Positions 11,736 to 21,884 of a stretch of 64,000 bases of DNA are shown in pieces. The DNA is taken from assembly GCA_023052935.1 (NCBI GenBank), contig CM041292.1:173104900-173168899 (forward strand), in the 5' to 3' direction. The notes beneath the pieces were generated by a model, which saw only the letters and a list, made by a program, of their open reading frames with translations, had not been told where the DNA came from and made no database searches. Each line of letters opens with the position of its first letter. Position 1 is the stretch's first letter. This stretch comes from Piezodorus guildinii (taxonomy: Eukaryota; Arthropoda; Insecta; Hemiptera; Pentatomidae). The position numbers and the translations under genes were made by a program.

Positions 11736-12028
11736 CTTCAATTTTAGGTTTTAATAATGATAATGTATTTTCAAATATTTGTGTTTCCCACACTATATAA
11801 GTACCAAAAAAAGTGCAATAACAACCAGAAGTATGTTGCTTAACTATTTTAATGGTACAGGCAGAGTTCCCTGGCAAGAAGATTATGCTTTACCAGAAAA
11901 TATACTATCAATATTGTAAAATGTGTGGTATCTTTATTCTGAAGTTAAAAGAATAACACATATCATAATACAACACGCTTATTTTTCGTAATATTATCTG
12001 CTGTTTTTACGCGTCTATAATTATATAT
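11736..12028. other. AT-rich DNA, no feature seen
   Basis: No ORF or repeat is supported here. Confidence 0.35.
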
Positions 12029-12275
12029 CTGTGGCGGACGTGAAAAAATGGATAACTCGAGTTATATGAAAAATGAGTAACTCTACGTATCGCTCCCTCA
12101 GACAGTCGTCCCTCACGTCGTGTTAAATTGGTTAAAGAAATTTCTTGGTGGAAACAATTTCAGGTGGAAAGAAAGGTATATGTTATAACTCTATTTTGGG
12201 TATTACATAATGTTCAAGTCGCTCACCTGTAAAATGAAAGATTTTGACTTAACCGCTTATTCATGACCGCCACAG
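12029..12275. mobile_element. MITE 'CTGTGGCGG' family, copy 1
   Basis: A 247-bp element has imperfect inverted ends of about 27 bp: CTGTGGCGGACGTGAAAA on the left and ...TTCATGACCGCCACAG on the right. Its sequence matches the element at 34488-34715 in opposite orientation, including subterminal TAAGTCAAAATCTTTCATTT and a block with CGCTCCCTCAGAC / GTCTGAGGGAGCG. No ORF is present. The flanking ATAT on the left does not match the right flank here. Confidence 0.75.
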
Positions 12276-13048
12276 ACAAATTTTCGGTAGTAATATACCA
12301 TTATCTAATGTACATAGTTTTATACATTTATAAAAATAATAAGTTAATAAAATCTTTCATTGACCTGTTTAATTTAATTCCACACTAATCTCCTCCCACA
12401 GTTTTCTGATAACATTTATGTCTCTGTGCAATGGGTCATAAATAAGTCGTCGACATTTTTTTTTTTTTTTTATATAAAAAACAAAATCTTGTCTGAGAAG
12501 GCGAAGTGAAACGAATTTTCACCGCCATGTTAGTAAGATCGCTCCCGCTTGCAGTATAAGGGTGCGTTTATACTGCACACGTTTTAGGGGCAGGGGTGGC
12601 ACCTGGTTTTTAGAACGCATCAGAAACTCCCCCATAAGTTTCATTGTCAACACTTGGATTTTACCCGCTTAAGGCTATTTTCACAGACTATCGCTTGCAG
12701 TATCAACAGGCCCTTATATATTCGTCACTGCAGTAACGTGTCATCAGGGTTCAGTCCAGTTTTTCCACTGACTTGCCAAGAAAATAAAAATATGTTCAAA
12801 GATTTTGCTGAACATGTTTACATGTTTGGATCCCTCAACATGTGCACAGAAGGACGTGATGTGATGGTGGTGTATCTAAATGCAGCAGGCCGCGATGTTG
12901 CTCCTTTCAGAAATAGCAACAGAACTTTAAATGTCATTTTGACGTGGTGTGAATTTGGCAGTCGTAACCTTTTATACTAACTTCAAATGCTATTATTTTG
13001 CTAATTTTTGCTGTATAGAGACCTCCAATGACAGAAAGAAAAGAATAA
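12276..13048. other. Unassigned region; one 108-codon ORF
   Basis: The plus-strand ORF at 12654-12980 has unremarkable composition and no motif I recognise. The rest is AT-rich. Confidence 0.3.

Positions 13049-13115
<67 letters not shown>
13049..13115. repeat. (AT)n microsatellite
   Basis: Alternating AT with a single TATGTATA interruption, directly abutting the SINE at 13120. Confidence 0.95.
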
Positions 13116-13119
13116 TAAA

Positions 13120-13435
13120 GGAGCGGCGTGGTCTAGTGAATAGAGCGCTAGTCTGCTGTGCTCCGGGTCCTGAATTCGAATCCCGGCTATGGCAGAATAT
13201 TATTTATTCTGTTCATTCAGTCGGGGGGCGACCCTAGGGTATGGAGACCCTCCTGGGGCAGACCCAGCCTCTATAAAGTGGGTACCCAAATTAATTGCGG
13301 AAAAACCTGGCGGCTGAGCGCGATTAAGGCCTAATCACCTCATTGCACTGCCGTTGGCCTAGAAACAGTACGAATCTCTATATGTACTGAGCCCAAGACC
13401 CTTCATGGTTGTAGTGGTACAGGTTTTTTTTTTTT
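13120..13435 (+). mobile_element. tRNA-derived SINE, family 1 (copy 2, near full length)
   Basis: The head GCGTGGTCTAGTGAATAGAG (A-box) and GAATTCGAATCCCGGC (B-box) show descent from a tRNA and would have provided an internal Pol III promoter. The body is the family consensus: a CAGAATATTATTTATTCTG segment, the 'gggtatggagaccctcctgggg' segment, 'ggcggctgagcg' and 'ctgagcccaagacccttcatg'. It ends GTAGTGGTACAGG plus a T-run. Both flanks are (AT)n, so it inserted into a microsatellite and a target duplication cannot be delimited. Confidence 0.92.
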
Positions 13436-13437
13436 GT

Positions 13438-13439
<2 letters not shown>

Positions 13440-13505
<66 letters not shown>
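13440..13505. repeat. (AT)n microsatellite
   Basis: A perfect alternating AT run followed by TTTA repeats. With 13049-13115 it brackets the SINE. Confidence 0.95.
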
Positions 13506-13509
<4 letters not shown>

Positions 13510-14639
13510 TTATTTATTTATTTATTTACTTACTGTAGTTTATAGCTTAACTTTCTGTTGCAATGTTTATTTTATTAATTACTACATTTTATTGTTACTA
13601 TAAGGTGTGATATCACTAATTGAAAATGGTATCAGTGAATCATGTAGAAGGCACATGTGTTCGTAAAATGATATAAATGCTCAGTGAAATCCCTTGACGG
13701 AACTGTGTATTGATTAGTAATTCAAATACTACAGCCCACCATTCAATCTCTAACCAGAAAGAAGTGAATTAAAGCATCATTAAAACTTTTCATAATTAAA
13801 AAAGTTGAGTCATCAAAGGAGTTATGATGAGGTCACTTCCTCCCAACCAGGGCCTTATTTTATAATAAGGCTAGTATTACTAGTTAACAAATCGATAAAT
13901 TCAAACCAAGAAGTAGAAGTATTTATAATTTTAATTTGAGCAAACAGAAAAGAGTCTAGATACCCATAGTTTTCCAATGAATGTCAGTATATTACAGAAA
14001 ATAAAGATATGGTGTTTCCTTTTTTTTAAATTTAGTTGATTCTTATACCGAGTAAAGCGTAGAGAGAAAAAAACAATGATTAATTCAAAAACAAAAAAGA
14101 TATATATGTGAGATTTCTTTCTCTTTTTTTTTGTCTTTGCAAGTACAGTCTTTACAAATGTTTTATATATTTCCTATTGGAAATTGAATCATCTATTAGA
14201 TTGGTTATTATGCATTTAACTGTAAACTACACTAAATAAAAGTTACTTGGACTAAATTCCTGACATAACTGACTTTTTACGGTATTTATCTGGTTTCGGC
14301 CGCATCTCGCAAGCAGTTTCTATTATATGATTATGTTCAGTATAGAACTTACAGTTTATTCTATTTACAAATAAATAAATCTCTTTGTTTTCGGGCTTGC
14401 CTATACAAATAGATATTTGTTGTGTTTTACAAAATTATTTCAGTTAAACATAAATAAAATAGATGCATTAGAACTGTACTAAAGAAAATAAGTGAACTTA
14501 TACAACAAATAAAATGTAACTGTAGAAATATTAAACAAAATAAAAAAATCATAAATACTATAACACATACAATTGTTTTTTTGGTAATGTGATTAAATTG
14601 AAATTATTCTTAAATGGATAAACATTTCTTAGCTTTAAA
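13506..14639. other. AT-rich DNA, no feature seen
   Basis: No gene, RNA or repeat was recognised in this 1.1-kb stretch. Confidence 0.45.
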
Positions 14640-14884
14640 CATTATGTAATATAATAAAATGAATAATCAAATTTCTTTTTTTTTTCTATCTGCAACAAAT
14701 GATCTATTATGCGGTCATTGTCTGTCATATTTTCAATATATGCCCTCAAGTATTTATTTCTGGATGCGGAGTAAACAAAGCATTGTAACAAAAAATGATT
14801 AAGATCTTCGGGTTCGCCTGAATTACTAATAGGGCATTCAACGCTACTATCTAAATAACTATTTTGGAATCCGTAACAGGTCAC
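14640..14884 (-). pseudogene. LINE ORF2 C-terminal zinc-binding tail
   Basis: The 80-codon minus-strand frame contains a Cys-His cluster (ECPIS...GEPEDLNHFLLQC) followed by YSASRNKYLRAYI. This is the C-x2-C...E-x2-H-x4-C arrangement at the C-terminus of I/R1/Jockey-group ORF2 proteins. The second Cys of the first pair is replaced by Ser. Only this tail survives, so the clade cannot be narrowed. Confidence 0.65.
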
Positions 14885-15548
14885 TTTTAGTTTATTAGGT
14901 TGAGATAGTCTTGGTTGACTGATTAATATGTTTTTTTATAGGTCCCTTTATTTTTAAATAATATTCCCCCATATTTTATTTATAGTTGTTAAAATTAAAG
15001 TAAATCATTATTTAAATAAATTAATTATTACCAGGAGACGGAGATTTTAAAATATTCCAGGCTGGACTTCGTACGCTTTGGGAATAAAATATTTTAGCGA
15101 TGTCCTCTGGTCACGTTTCTGACGAGACGTGGTAGGAACAAAATATAGCTCTAGTCCGCGCGGTTTACTTCAATTCAGATCATTAGGGCTTCTCAAGCTT
15201 AAATAACAAATAGGCGAAATAAGGATTTGGAAATAATCATATATGTAATTGTCATTCAGTGTTTCCTCGTAATTGTTCAGACTTACATTAAATCGTTTTC
15301 ACACGTTTAATGAATGGGTTGTGTAAAAATGACCGTTTTTTAACAAAATATTTTTTTGATATAAAGTACAATTAATACAATTGTTCGATCCCACGCTGAT
15401 ATTAATCTTTAGGATAGCTGTCAAAAAACTTATGGAATGCAATTTCAACTTCCGAAAAAAAGATCAATTTTTTTCCAATTAGGGGAAAGTGTGCCGTCGA
15501 TAGAAACAGTAGTAATCTGTGACGTAAAATCGTGAAACTAAGCCTGAG
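14885..15548. other. Intergenic DNA, no feature seen
   Basis: No recognised ORF or repeat. The short block at 15050-15180 is GC-richer but unassigned. Confidence 0.4.
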
Positions 15549-15655
15549 CCATGTCAGGTACTCGTTTAAGATTCGTAATCTAATTAAGCCTGGGTATGCA
15601 AAATTTAGGATTCTAACTGTAGCATTGTCGGTATAGCCACAATGGCATACAATTG
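15549..15655 (+). mobile_element. SINE family 2, 3' fragment
   Basis: Over about 105 bp this matches the 3' half of the SINE at 26369-26737. Shared blocks are ATGTCAgGTACTCGTTTAAGAT, GCCTGGGTaTGCAAAATTTAGGA and ACTGTAGCATTGTCGGTATAGCC. The tRNA-like head is missing, so this is a truncated or eroded copy, or the 3' end of the partner LINE sharing that tail. Confidence 0.7.
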
Positions 15656-15770
15656 TATCGAACAAGCGAATAGAGGATTATATATGATTCAAAATACAAT
15701 TTTCATGTATAACTCTTCCTTGTCCCTCTCCTGATTTGTGTTGCAAATGTTAAAACAACGCGAATTTTAC

Positions 15771-15998
15771 CTATTGCATGTATAGTATTATTTTTATTTT
15801 GTAATGATTAGTGAGGTGTGTTTCAGTTATCAAGGCAGCGTATGTTCTTTTTTCATGTAACTCCATGTCAAGTTCTGCTTTATCTTGAATTAGTCCATTC
15901 GTATTCCACAGAAGGATAGACAGATAAACTGAGTCAGCCCTTAACGGCCCATTAGCAGGAAAGAAGGCTTGAATGAATTGTGCTAGCTGCTGAAGCAT
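15771..15998 (-). pseudogene. Jockey LINE fragment: end of ORF1 and start of ORF2 endonuclease
   Basis: Residues 27-70 of this minus-strand frame read LSILLWNTNGL...ALITETHLTN, the N-terminus of a Jockey-type AP endonuclease, with the Asn of motif I and the Glu of ITETHL. The preceding residues (LAQFIQAFF) resemble the end of a Jockey ORF1. The homology ends at about 15771. It is the junction region of an otherwise lost element. Confidence 0.75.
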
Positions 15999-16500
15999 GC
16001 TGAATAAGGTTATTTATGCTATATAATAAATTAAAAGGTTGGGGAGAATCAGCTGAGATATGCCTTGCGTCATACCTGGCATACTTACATTTTAGTCTTG
16101 TATTATTTCTGAGGGTGATAATGACTGTTGAGGTTGTGCGGGAAAATCATGCGTTATCCCTGGAGAAGCAAGTTGAGCTGGCGCGGTTCTTTGATAGGGA
16201 TGAGTTCGCGAACCTCGAGTTGATCTCAGTTCTTTCAGGGTCTGGCATCCCCTATTGTTTCTCGGGCGAGCTCCTGTGCGAACTTCACTCTTATCCGGAT
16301 CTATCCCGCGGCTTCTAGCATCAAGAGCTTTTATGTTGTTGATCGCGCCTTACGAGTTTGCATTGTGGTTACAGTAGCGTTAGTGTGACACCTTGCTCTT
16401 GGCAACGCTTACATCATGGTATAATTTTCTTCTTTCGTGGATCTTCGATGATCAGCCATGTGTATAACATTACTTCTGTTTAAAATATATTTTCGTTTAT
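15999..16500 (+). other. Unassigned region with a 100-codon ORF
   Basis: The plus-strand ORF 16016-16318 is GC-richer than its surroundings. From MTVEVVRENHALSLEKQVEL onward it looks like genuine protein sequence (charged helix, balanced composition). I do not recognise it. It may be a fragment of a host exon or of a retroelement ORF. Confidence 0.3.
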
Positions 16501-16501
16501 A

Positions 16502-16549
<48 letters not shown>
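16501..16549. repeat. (AT)n microsatellite
   Basis: Alternating AT with one TATATTATAT interruption. Confidence 0.9.
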
Positions 16550-16553
<4 letters not shown>

Positions 16554-17513
16554 CATATACAAATTCCTGATTATTCTGGGTTAAGTCCCTAGAATAACAT
16601 CTACATATTAATTTGTTATAAACAATTTAACTAAAACTAATAAAATTAGACATACGCAAATATGTATAAAATAAAATATATAAATCAAATAATTTTATGT
16701 TATATATATTTGTAGTATCCACAAAAAACATAGACCTTAACAATAACTACGCTTCTACAATAATCGAATGAGGGGTTTGCACTCGTGGACACATATCTTC
16801 AGGAAGCTTGAATGTGAGAAAATCAGCTCCTTGTTTTCTGATAAGGATAATAATTTCTTGATAACTCTGAGGCTTTCCAGTGTACATACAAATGTTCCTA
16901 GCGGTCGATTTTAGGTTAAATGACTTATGAATTCTACAAAGTTTTTTTCTATTCACAAAAGTTTTCAAAGGCTTATCATTAGTTTTGTTTACTGTCTGTT
17001 TTGACCTAATTTGTTAATATTTTATTTGAGCTTTTGGATGGAGTTACATTGAATGTAAACTCAATCGCTCTAACCCTAAGTTTTCCCAAAGAGCGTTGCA
17101 CTCAAGTTTCTGCAAGACCATTGCGGTCTTTTTGACCCTATAGTGAATGTCGTCTTAAAGATTTTTACCTTGCGGACGAAGATCCACAGTGTTTATCCCG
17201 TATGCCGGAATCTTCTTAGTATCATGATGCGTACTCTCCTATTGTTGTGGATGCATACATCGATTTCTCAGATCTTAAATTCATGCCAACCGATTTCAGG
17301 TTGATGATCTCCTGCTGAATGATGAAAGCCAACGAAAGCAGGTGAGGATACAAAAACTGTAAGTGAATCGTCTAATGACATGAGTGTCATACTGTCCTTC
17401 ATTGGTCCTTATATTGTTTCCTATAGTTGAACTTACAGGCCTAAAGTTGTAGAAGCTGCATTATGCATCCCCATTAACATACCGGCGGAGGACTGAATGT
17501 AAAGAGAATTACT
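16550..17513. other. Unassigned region
   Basis: The minus-strand ORF at 16747-16968 (73 codons, basic N-terminus) is not recognised. 17040-17500 is less AT-rich and could be decayed coding sequence, but no family motif could be read. Confidence 0.3.
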
Positions 17514-17882
17514 CTACAATAGCCCGTTTTCATGTAGGTATTGCAGATCTTTCCTTGAATCCGCATTGAATCTGCCTGAATCTGGAAGTTTGTTGAAATA
17601 GAGATCACTAAAGCCCATAGGCTCCTCACCAATGGTATTAATTTCGATAGTTACGAAAAAGCGCCCATGATCACATATCTTCAAGAATAGTTCCTTACCT
17701 TTGGATCCTTGAGATTCAATTTTCTTCTTGTTCTTTGTCCAAAAAATACTTCCTTCATTAGGCTTCTGCTTAAATGCACTCGTTAAATTTAGTAGCATCC
17801 TGGGTGCCAAAGCATAGCGACCCCCTTTATGGCCCTTAACCTTGAGGCATAGATTGAGCCGTTTATCGTTGCTTTCTTCTCC
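17514..17882 (-). CDS. Unrecognised 122-codon open frame
   Basis: The frame is open from just after a TGA at 17883-17885 to TAG at 17514. It has a non-ATG start at 17810 (GGTGCC... reading as APRMLLNLTS) and no good ATG at its head. The sequence is hydrophilic, with a Lys-rich stretch (WTKNKKKIESQGSKGKE) and a regular C-terminal part (FSDLYFNKLP...DLQYLHENG). It lies just outside the Gypsy LTR at 17975 and is not part of that element. It may be a domesticated, viral or host fragment; no function is proposed. Confidence 0.3.
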   Translation of the reverse strand, partial: GEESNDKRLNLCLKVKGHKGGRYALAPRMLLNLTSAFKQKPNEGSIFWTKNKKKIESQGSKGKELFLKICDHGRFFVTIEINTIGEEPMGFSDLYFNKLPDSGRFNADSRKDLQYLHENGLL

Positions 17883-17974
17883 TCACCTCCTATTAAGGTT
17901 GTCCACCCACTTATTCTGTTTCCCAGGCTCAAATGAAATTCTTCAATTATATGAAGATGCAATCTTAATATTAT

Positions 17975-18414
17975 TGTTACGGGCTACGGGGTGTGAGAAA
18001 TAAATGAAGAGCTACTTCAATTTACAAAATACAAATATTTATTAAATACTAGATGTACAAATACAAAGGAATTATTATTAACTACTATACTTACAATAAT
18101 AATTGAATTACTAACTCAACTAAATGTACAACTACTTACATGAATACAGCTAAACTACTTACATGAATTTACACTATCCACTAGAATTATTCTAAAACTT
18201 ATAACTATAAATTATATATAACCTACACTCTTACCTAATTTCCCACCGACCGGTTATTACAAGACTGACACACACAGTTTTACCACACTGCCACACGGAT
18301 GGGAGGAGGATGGGTCGTTCCTAGGTACTTCGAAGACCGTCCAGGTCCAGAAGTCTCTGCCCAAATCCGGACCCCTCCCGGCGTGGTCTACCTGTCATTG
18401 TCTTGACCGTAATA
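17975..18414 (-). mobile_element. 3' LTR of the Gypsy element
   Basis: A 440-bp segment begins (plus strand) TGTTACGG and ends CCGTAATA, matching inverted termini with one substitution (expected TGTTACGG...CCGTAACA). On the minus strand it lies directly after a polypurine tract and an integrase-macrodomain ORF, as a 3' LTR should. It contains an AATAAA (AATAAATATTTG, minus strand) near its 3' side. The 5' LTR is not in the window because the element is 5'-truncated at about 19538. Confidence 0.8.
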
Positions 18415-18428
18415 CTACCCCCTCCTTA
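18415..18428 (-). promoter_or_regulatory. Polypurine tract of the Gypsy element
   Basis: On the minus strand AAGGAGGGGGTAG directly precedes the LTR start. Such a tract primes plus-strand DNA synthesis in LTR retrotransposons, and its position fixes the LTR boundary. Confidence 0.75.
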
Positions 18429-18501
18429 GACGTGGGGGTAGCAGAGCACAGTTAGCAGAAGTTAAGCGATGTTGATCATCCGATGTAGGTGTTTTATCTT
18501 T

Positions 18502-19161
18502 CTAGGGGTTGAACGTGCATATCAATATGTTGACCCCAGAGTTGGCGAACGTCTCTTCAACAATGTTTCTGACAATCATCCACTCCAGGCCATCGTATCC
18601 ACAACGTGACTTAGGGATGTCGAGCTTGGTGACATGCAGTTCTAGAAGCTTACTCCGCAGGTCGTCAAGACTCCGGCGCAGTGTGTCGTATGTCGGCTTC
18701 TGCTCTGATGAACACTTGGTAACCAAGTAAAACAGGTTCCGGCCTTCGTGCGCGTGATGGAGTGTCTTCCCAACTCTTGGTCCTTGGTGTTCTAGTTCCT
18801 CGGTTCCAGCGAACTTCTTCCCGAAGACCGTCGCAATCCCCTGAGAATTCCTCAGATAATCGGCGACGCAATGGGCTAGAGCATAGTCCACTGGTAACGA
18901 GAAGGTGTCTCTATAGACTGGTTTCATTACTCTGCGGGAGTCTGGCGCTTTAGGTTGTGGAATTATGTCCTTGTCGATGAGGTTTCTTACATGGTGGTCC
19001 TCTGTAGGGCCATGGTTTCCCTTGTATGGGGCCAATCTATTGAAATGGACTACTTTAGATTTTCCTTTGGGCTGCTTCCTGATCCTATATATGACGTCGT
19101 TTATCCTCTTGGTGACCTCATACGGTCCTTCCCAGGATTTCTGAAGTTCCGGTGAGTAGCC
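18502..19161 (-). CDS. Gypsy integrase C-terminus fused in frame to an OARD1/TARG1-type macrodomain
   Basis: This minus-strand frame is open for 219 codons after an in-frame TAA at 19164-19162. Its first ~55 residues are the C-terminus of a Gypsy (412/mdg1-like) integrase, with WEGPYEVTKRINDVIYRIRK and KVVHFNRLAPYKG. A ~35-residue linker follows, then a macrodomain over the last ~135 residues. The best match is the OARD1/TARG1 type of ADP-ribosyl-acceptor hydrolase: ALAHCVADYLRNSQGIATVF, YLVTK, KPTYDTLRRSLDDLRSK and CGYDGLEW. The Lys of YLVTK and the Asp of CGYDG correspond to the catalytic Lys and Asp of that family and are kept. The glycine-rich loop before CG is altered (PKSRCG), so activity is uncertain. 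The frame ends at TAG close to the polypurine tract. The fusion is direct from sequence; a role in removing ADP-ribose is inference from the family. Confidence 0.85.
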   Translation of the reverse strand, partial: GYSPELQKSWEGPYEVTKRINDVIYRIRKQPKGKSKVVHFNRLAPYKGNHGPTEDHHVRNLIDKDIIPQPKAPDSRRVMKPVYRDTFSLPVDYALAHCVADYLRNSQGIATVFGKKFAGTEELEHQGPRVGKTLHHAHEGRNLFYLVTKCSSEQKPTYDTLRRSLDDLRSKLLELHVTKLDIPKSRCGYDGLEWMIVRNIVEETFANSGVNILICTFNP

Positions 19162-19538
19162 TTACCTTCTTCGAGGATCGTTTAGCCAGACCAAGTCTCC
19201 AGGTTGAAAGCCATCTTTCACTTTTGATGTCGTAACGCTTCTTCATTATGTCACTTGCTCCCTGGATGTTTGTGCGAACCTTCTCGTGAATTTTGTTCAT
19301 CCGCTTCCGTAGGTTCGTGACGTAGTCTACTGCGGTGACTTTCTCATCAGGCTTGAAATCGAATTTCGGATCACAAGTCAAGTTCTCTGCCGAACACCAT
19401 ATTTGCGGGGGTCTGCCCTGTCGTTACATTAACTAAACTACGATAGGCTAGCAGAAACAGGTGACGATACTGGTCCCAGTCTCACTGATAGTCAGAGACT
19501 ACCTTGGCTAAATATCGACCCATTGTCCTGTTCATACG
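19118..19538 (-). pseudogene. Gypsy integrase core/C-terminal region (broken)
   Basis: Upstream of the macrodomain frame the minus strand encodes the second half of an integrase. NRTMGRYLAKVVSDYQ near 19530-19485 is the region around the catalytic Glu. FLLAYRS...TTGQTPANMVFGREL follows, then a helical stretch (VDYVTNLRKRMNKIHEKVR) and the start of the C-terminal domain. A stop after SDYQ, a stop near 19380 and a frameshift near 19160-19190 break it. Homology stops abruptly at 19538, where an AT-rich repeat begins. Everything 5' of this (gag, protease, RT) is absent. Confidence 0.85.
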
Positions 19539-19552
19539 CTATAAACACTATA

Positions 19553-19960
19553 TTCTATAAAAATAACTATATTATCTTGTTAGCATTTATAAATAACTGC
19601 GAAATATGCAAGTTGAGCGAATATGAAAAAGAATTAAAGGAAAAAAACTGCAAAAATATTTTTTTAATGTAGTTTTTTGTTTTTGAACATAAGAACAGTA
19701 ATATACATGTATAATATACTGTTGGAAAGCTAAAGATTTTAGAAAAAAATATTATCTCATACACAATCTCTTAAAAGTTCATAGAGAGTGATGAAATGCC
19801 GATAAAACTTAAGTGATTATTTTAGATAATATAATAGATTTTTTTTTATAAAACACATGTTTCTATAGAAATTCCATTTAATTAATTCTCTAATGGTTTC
19901 ACTCATTTTTTCGTTATAATGATGAATTAATTTTTGAAATATTGAACAATTTATGTTTCA
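19553..19960 (+). repeat. AT-rich interspersed repeat 'R', copy A
   Basis: Shares with copies B-E the blocks AAAATAACTATATTATCTTG, 'gttggaaagctaaagattttag' (19717 on) and 'aaaacacatgtttctatag...aattccatttaattaatt'. No coding capacity. It begins where the Gypsy homology ends. Confidence 0.75.
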
Positions 19961-20409
19961 CATTGATATCGACCATTAAATATAATTGTAGATCGAAGTC
20001 ACAAAATAAGCATAATATTTTCTCGCTTAAGCACTTTTATTCACGATGAACTGACAATCTCATAGAGATCAACTCTGAATCGGTTAGACATTTTTTTTAG
20101 ACATAAATGATAAATGACACCTCCTGTAAATTGCGACATGGGTTAATAGTACATGTAAAAATAATATAATGATAACACTCCAGCTCGCTTCATGAAGCAA
20201 CATGTTCAAACACTTGGAACTCTTTGCTCGAAAGTATAGCGCACAGCGGGGTCACGCTGATTTATTATCTAGTTATTTTATCAACTTGTGTTTTTTTCCT
20301 CTTGTCATCTTATTTGCTTCTGTCCAAACGGCAAGAACAATCACCAAGTGTGTAGAATCTTTAAGTAATTTGTGATGTGAGGCATGAGGAAAGATCAGAA
20401 CCTATCAGC
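19961..20409. other. AT-rich DNA, no feature seen
   Basis: No gene or repeat was recognised. Confidence 0.35.
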
Positions 20410-21160
20410 TTGCCTTCCTTGACCTGATCGATTATTAGTTAACCCAGGAGATCCGACATTTTTTTAATCTCCCCTTTGAATCCATAGGTATGTCAGTTGT
20501 AGCCATATCTCTTTTAACTGTGTTGATATGTGCGTGTAAGATGTTATGAATTTTTAGATAATGGATCCTTATGCATTAGTAAGTATGTTAAGTTTTATTA
20601 GTAACATACCATGGTGTATTTGTTTTGTTATTAGTCATAAAATTTTGGAGTGAATAGTTTGATGTTTTTTTAGGTGTCTTTTTCGCTATGCCGTATATTT
20701 GCGAGGAATATGTCTAGATGAGTAAGTAAGTGAATATATTTAGTTTTTGTTTCAGTTTTAATTGTGATGCTTTGGATAACAGTGAATAATGTAGTTTTTT
20801 TTACGTGCGGACCCAATATCATACATCTGTCGAAGTCCTAGATAAACTACTGCGTCCGTCTGAGAAATATGGTGTTTCCCAATAAAAACTGGAGGGCAGA
20901 TATGTTTTCGTTGGGTAAATGTTATTTGTTTTGATTTACCATGTTAAGTTGAATTTTCTATAACTTGCACCAGTCGTTTAATGTGTATAAAGCATGTTGT
21001 AAGGTTAGTGAGGCCTGTGTGTGGATCCTGATTTTTATTAAGAATTGTGGTATCATCCGCGTTAGTAGCGATTAATTTGTCAGAGTGGATAGGTATGTCA
21101 TGAGTATATACAAGGTATAAAGTAAAGGCGTCAGTATTTTATTAGAACAAATCAAAAACG
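20410..21160 (-). pseudogene. Jockey LINE RT relic, second lineage
   Basis: Minus-strand fragments read TPLLYTLYTHDIPIHSDKLI and NADDTTIL (the catalytic box, Asn in place of Tyr/Phe) near 21140-21040. Later come a thumb region and TPWYVTNKT and GRLKKCRI near 20600 and 20460, equivalents of the APWYVSN and RRLKR blocks near the end of Jockey ORF2. Frames change repeatedly. The upstream part of the element is absent. Confidence 0.7.
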
Positions 21161-21178
21161 TTTAACAAGAATAAATTA

Positions 21179-21869
21179 TTTATTTATTTATCCCTACCTT
21201 GCCATATGGCAATACGGGCGTCGGTAGCCATGACTGAGATTCTACCAGTAATAATCTTGAATTTCTTCTCTTCCCGGCTATTTTCACTCTGGTCTCTCCT
21301 CGATGACCATATCTTCAGCTTCTCCTTCTTCCTACGGAGGTGGTCTTCCTCGATCCCATCCAGTTCCACCTACGTTAAAAGCTGCTGGACAAAGTAAAGT
21401 TTTCCAAGCGTAAATAAATGATAGAAAATGTTCATAATTCTGTTTGGACACCAGCTGAGGGAAATCGCTCTTCGTGAGGACCCAGAGCCCACATTCCCTC
21501 AGTAGTTCGGCCCTTAGTGCTTCGAAGGCGTAGCATTCCACAATTATGTGCTCAGCAGTCTCCGGGACTCTACAATTGGGGCAGAAGATATCTATTTCTT
21601 TCCCAAAACTGTGGATTTTACTTCGGAAAGCCCCGTGCCTATTGAGGAATTGCGAGACCCAGTAATCCGGCACTATCCATTTAGATTCCAATCGTGACCG
21701 GACTGTGAGAAAGAATTTCCTCAAGGTAGCACCTTTTGAGGCTGTCACCCACCGTCGTTGCCACTCATCCATGGCATCTTCTTGGATTGCACGCTATGGC
21801 TTGGGTCCTCCGCAATCCTCATTTGGATATTTCCCGGGAGACCTGCTGAGCCTTGCCTCTTGAAGGCAT
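21179..21869 (-). mobile_element. 5'-truncated R1-like LINE with perfect 15-bp target duplication
   Basis: AACAAGAATAAATTA occurs at 21164-21178 and 21870-21884, bracketing a 691-bp minus-strand element. Its 3' end is a GGATAAATAAATAAA tail next to the lower duplication. Its 5' end is truncated inside ORF2. The perfect duplication indicates target-primed reverse transcription and a relatively recent insertion. Confidence 0.9.
21332..21772 (-). pseudogene. R1-like LINE ORF2 C-terminal domain
   Basis: The 146-codon frame starts MDEWQRRWVTASKGATLRKF and includes FLNRHGAFRSKIHSFGK and the zinc-binding cluster CPNC-x9-H-x4-C. This is the conserved tail of R1/LOA-type ORF2 proteins (HG.F...LH.FG then CCHC). 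The end of the frame drifts into a shifted continuation (21369-21184), where a frameshift separates the last ~60 codons. Endonuclease and RT are missing through 5' truncation. Confidence 0.88.
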
Positions 21870-21884
21870 AACAAGAATAAATTA

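Larger units (their letters stand above)
17975..19538 (-). mobile_element. 5'-truncated Gypsy (412/mdg1-like) LTR retrotransposon with macrodomain
   Basis: In order on the minus strand: half of an integrase, an in-frame macrodomain, a polypurine tract and a 440-bp LTR. The order and spacing show that the macrodomain is part of the element rather than a neighbouring host gene, because it lies between integrase and polypurine tract. Subfamily assignment is by eye. Confidence 0.8.

Noticed and set aside
13120..13195. Genuine tRNA gene at SINE heads (also 24156, 26450, 54630)
   Set aside because: A- and B-boxes are present but cloverleaf arms do not close, and each is followed by a SINE body and tail with a target duplication.
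18502..19035. Macrodomain ORF as an independent host gene
   Set aside because: It is in frame with integrase residues upstream and lies between them and the polypurine tract and LTR, with no separate start codon.
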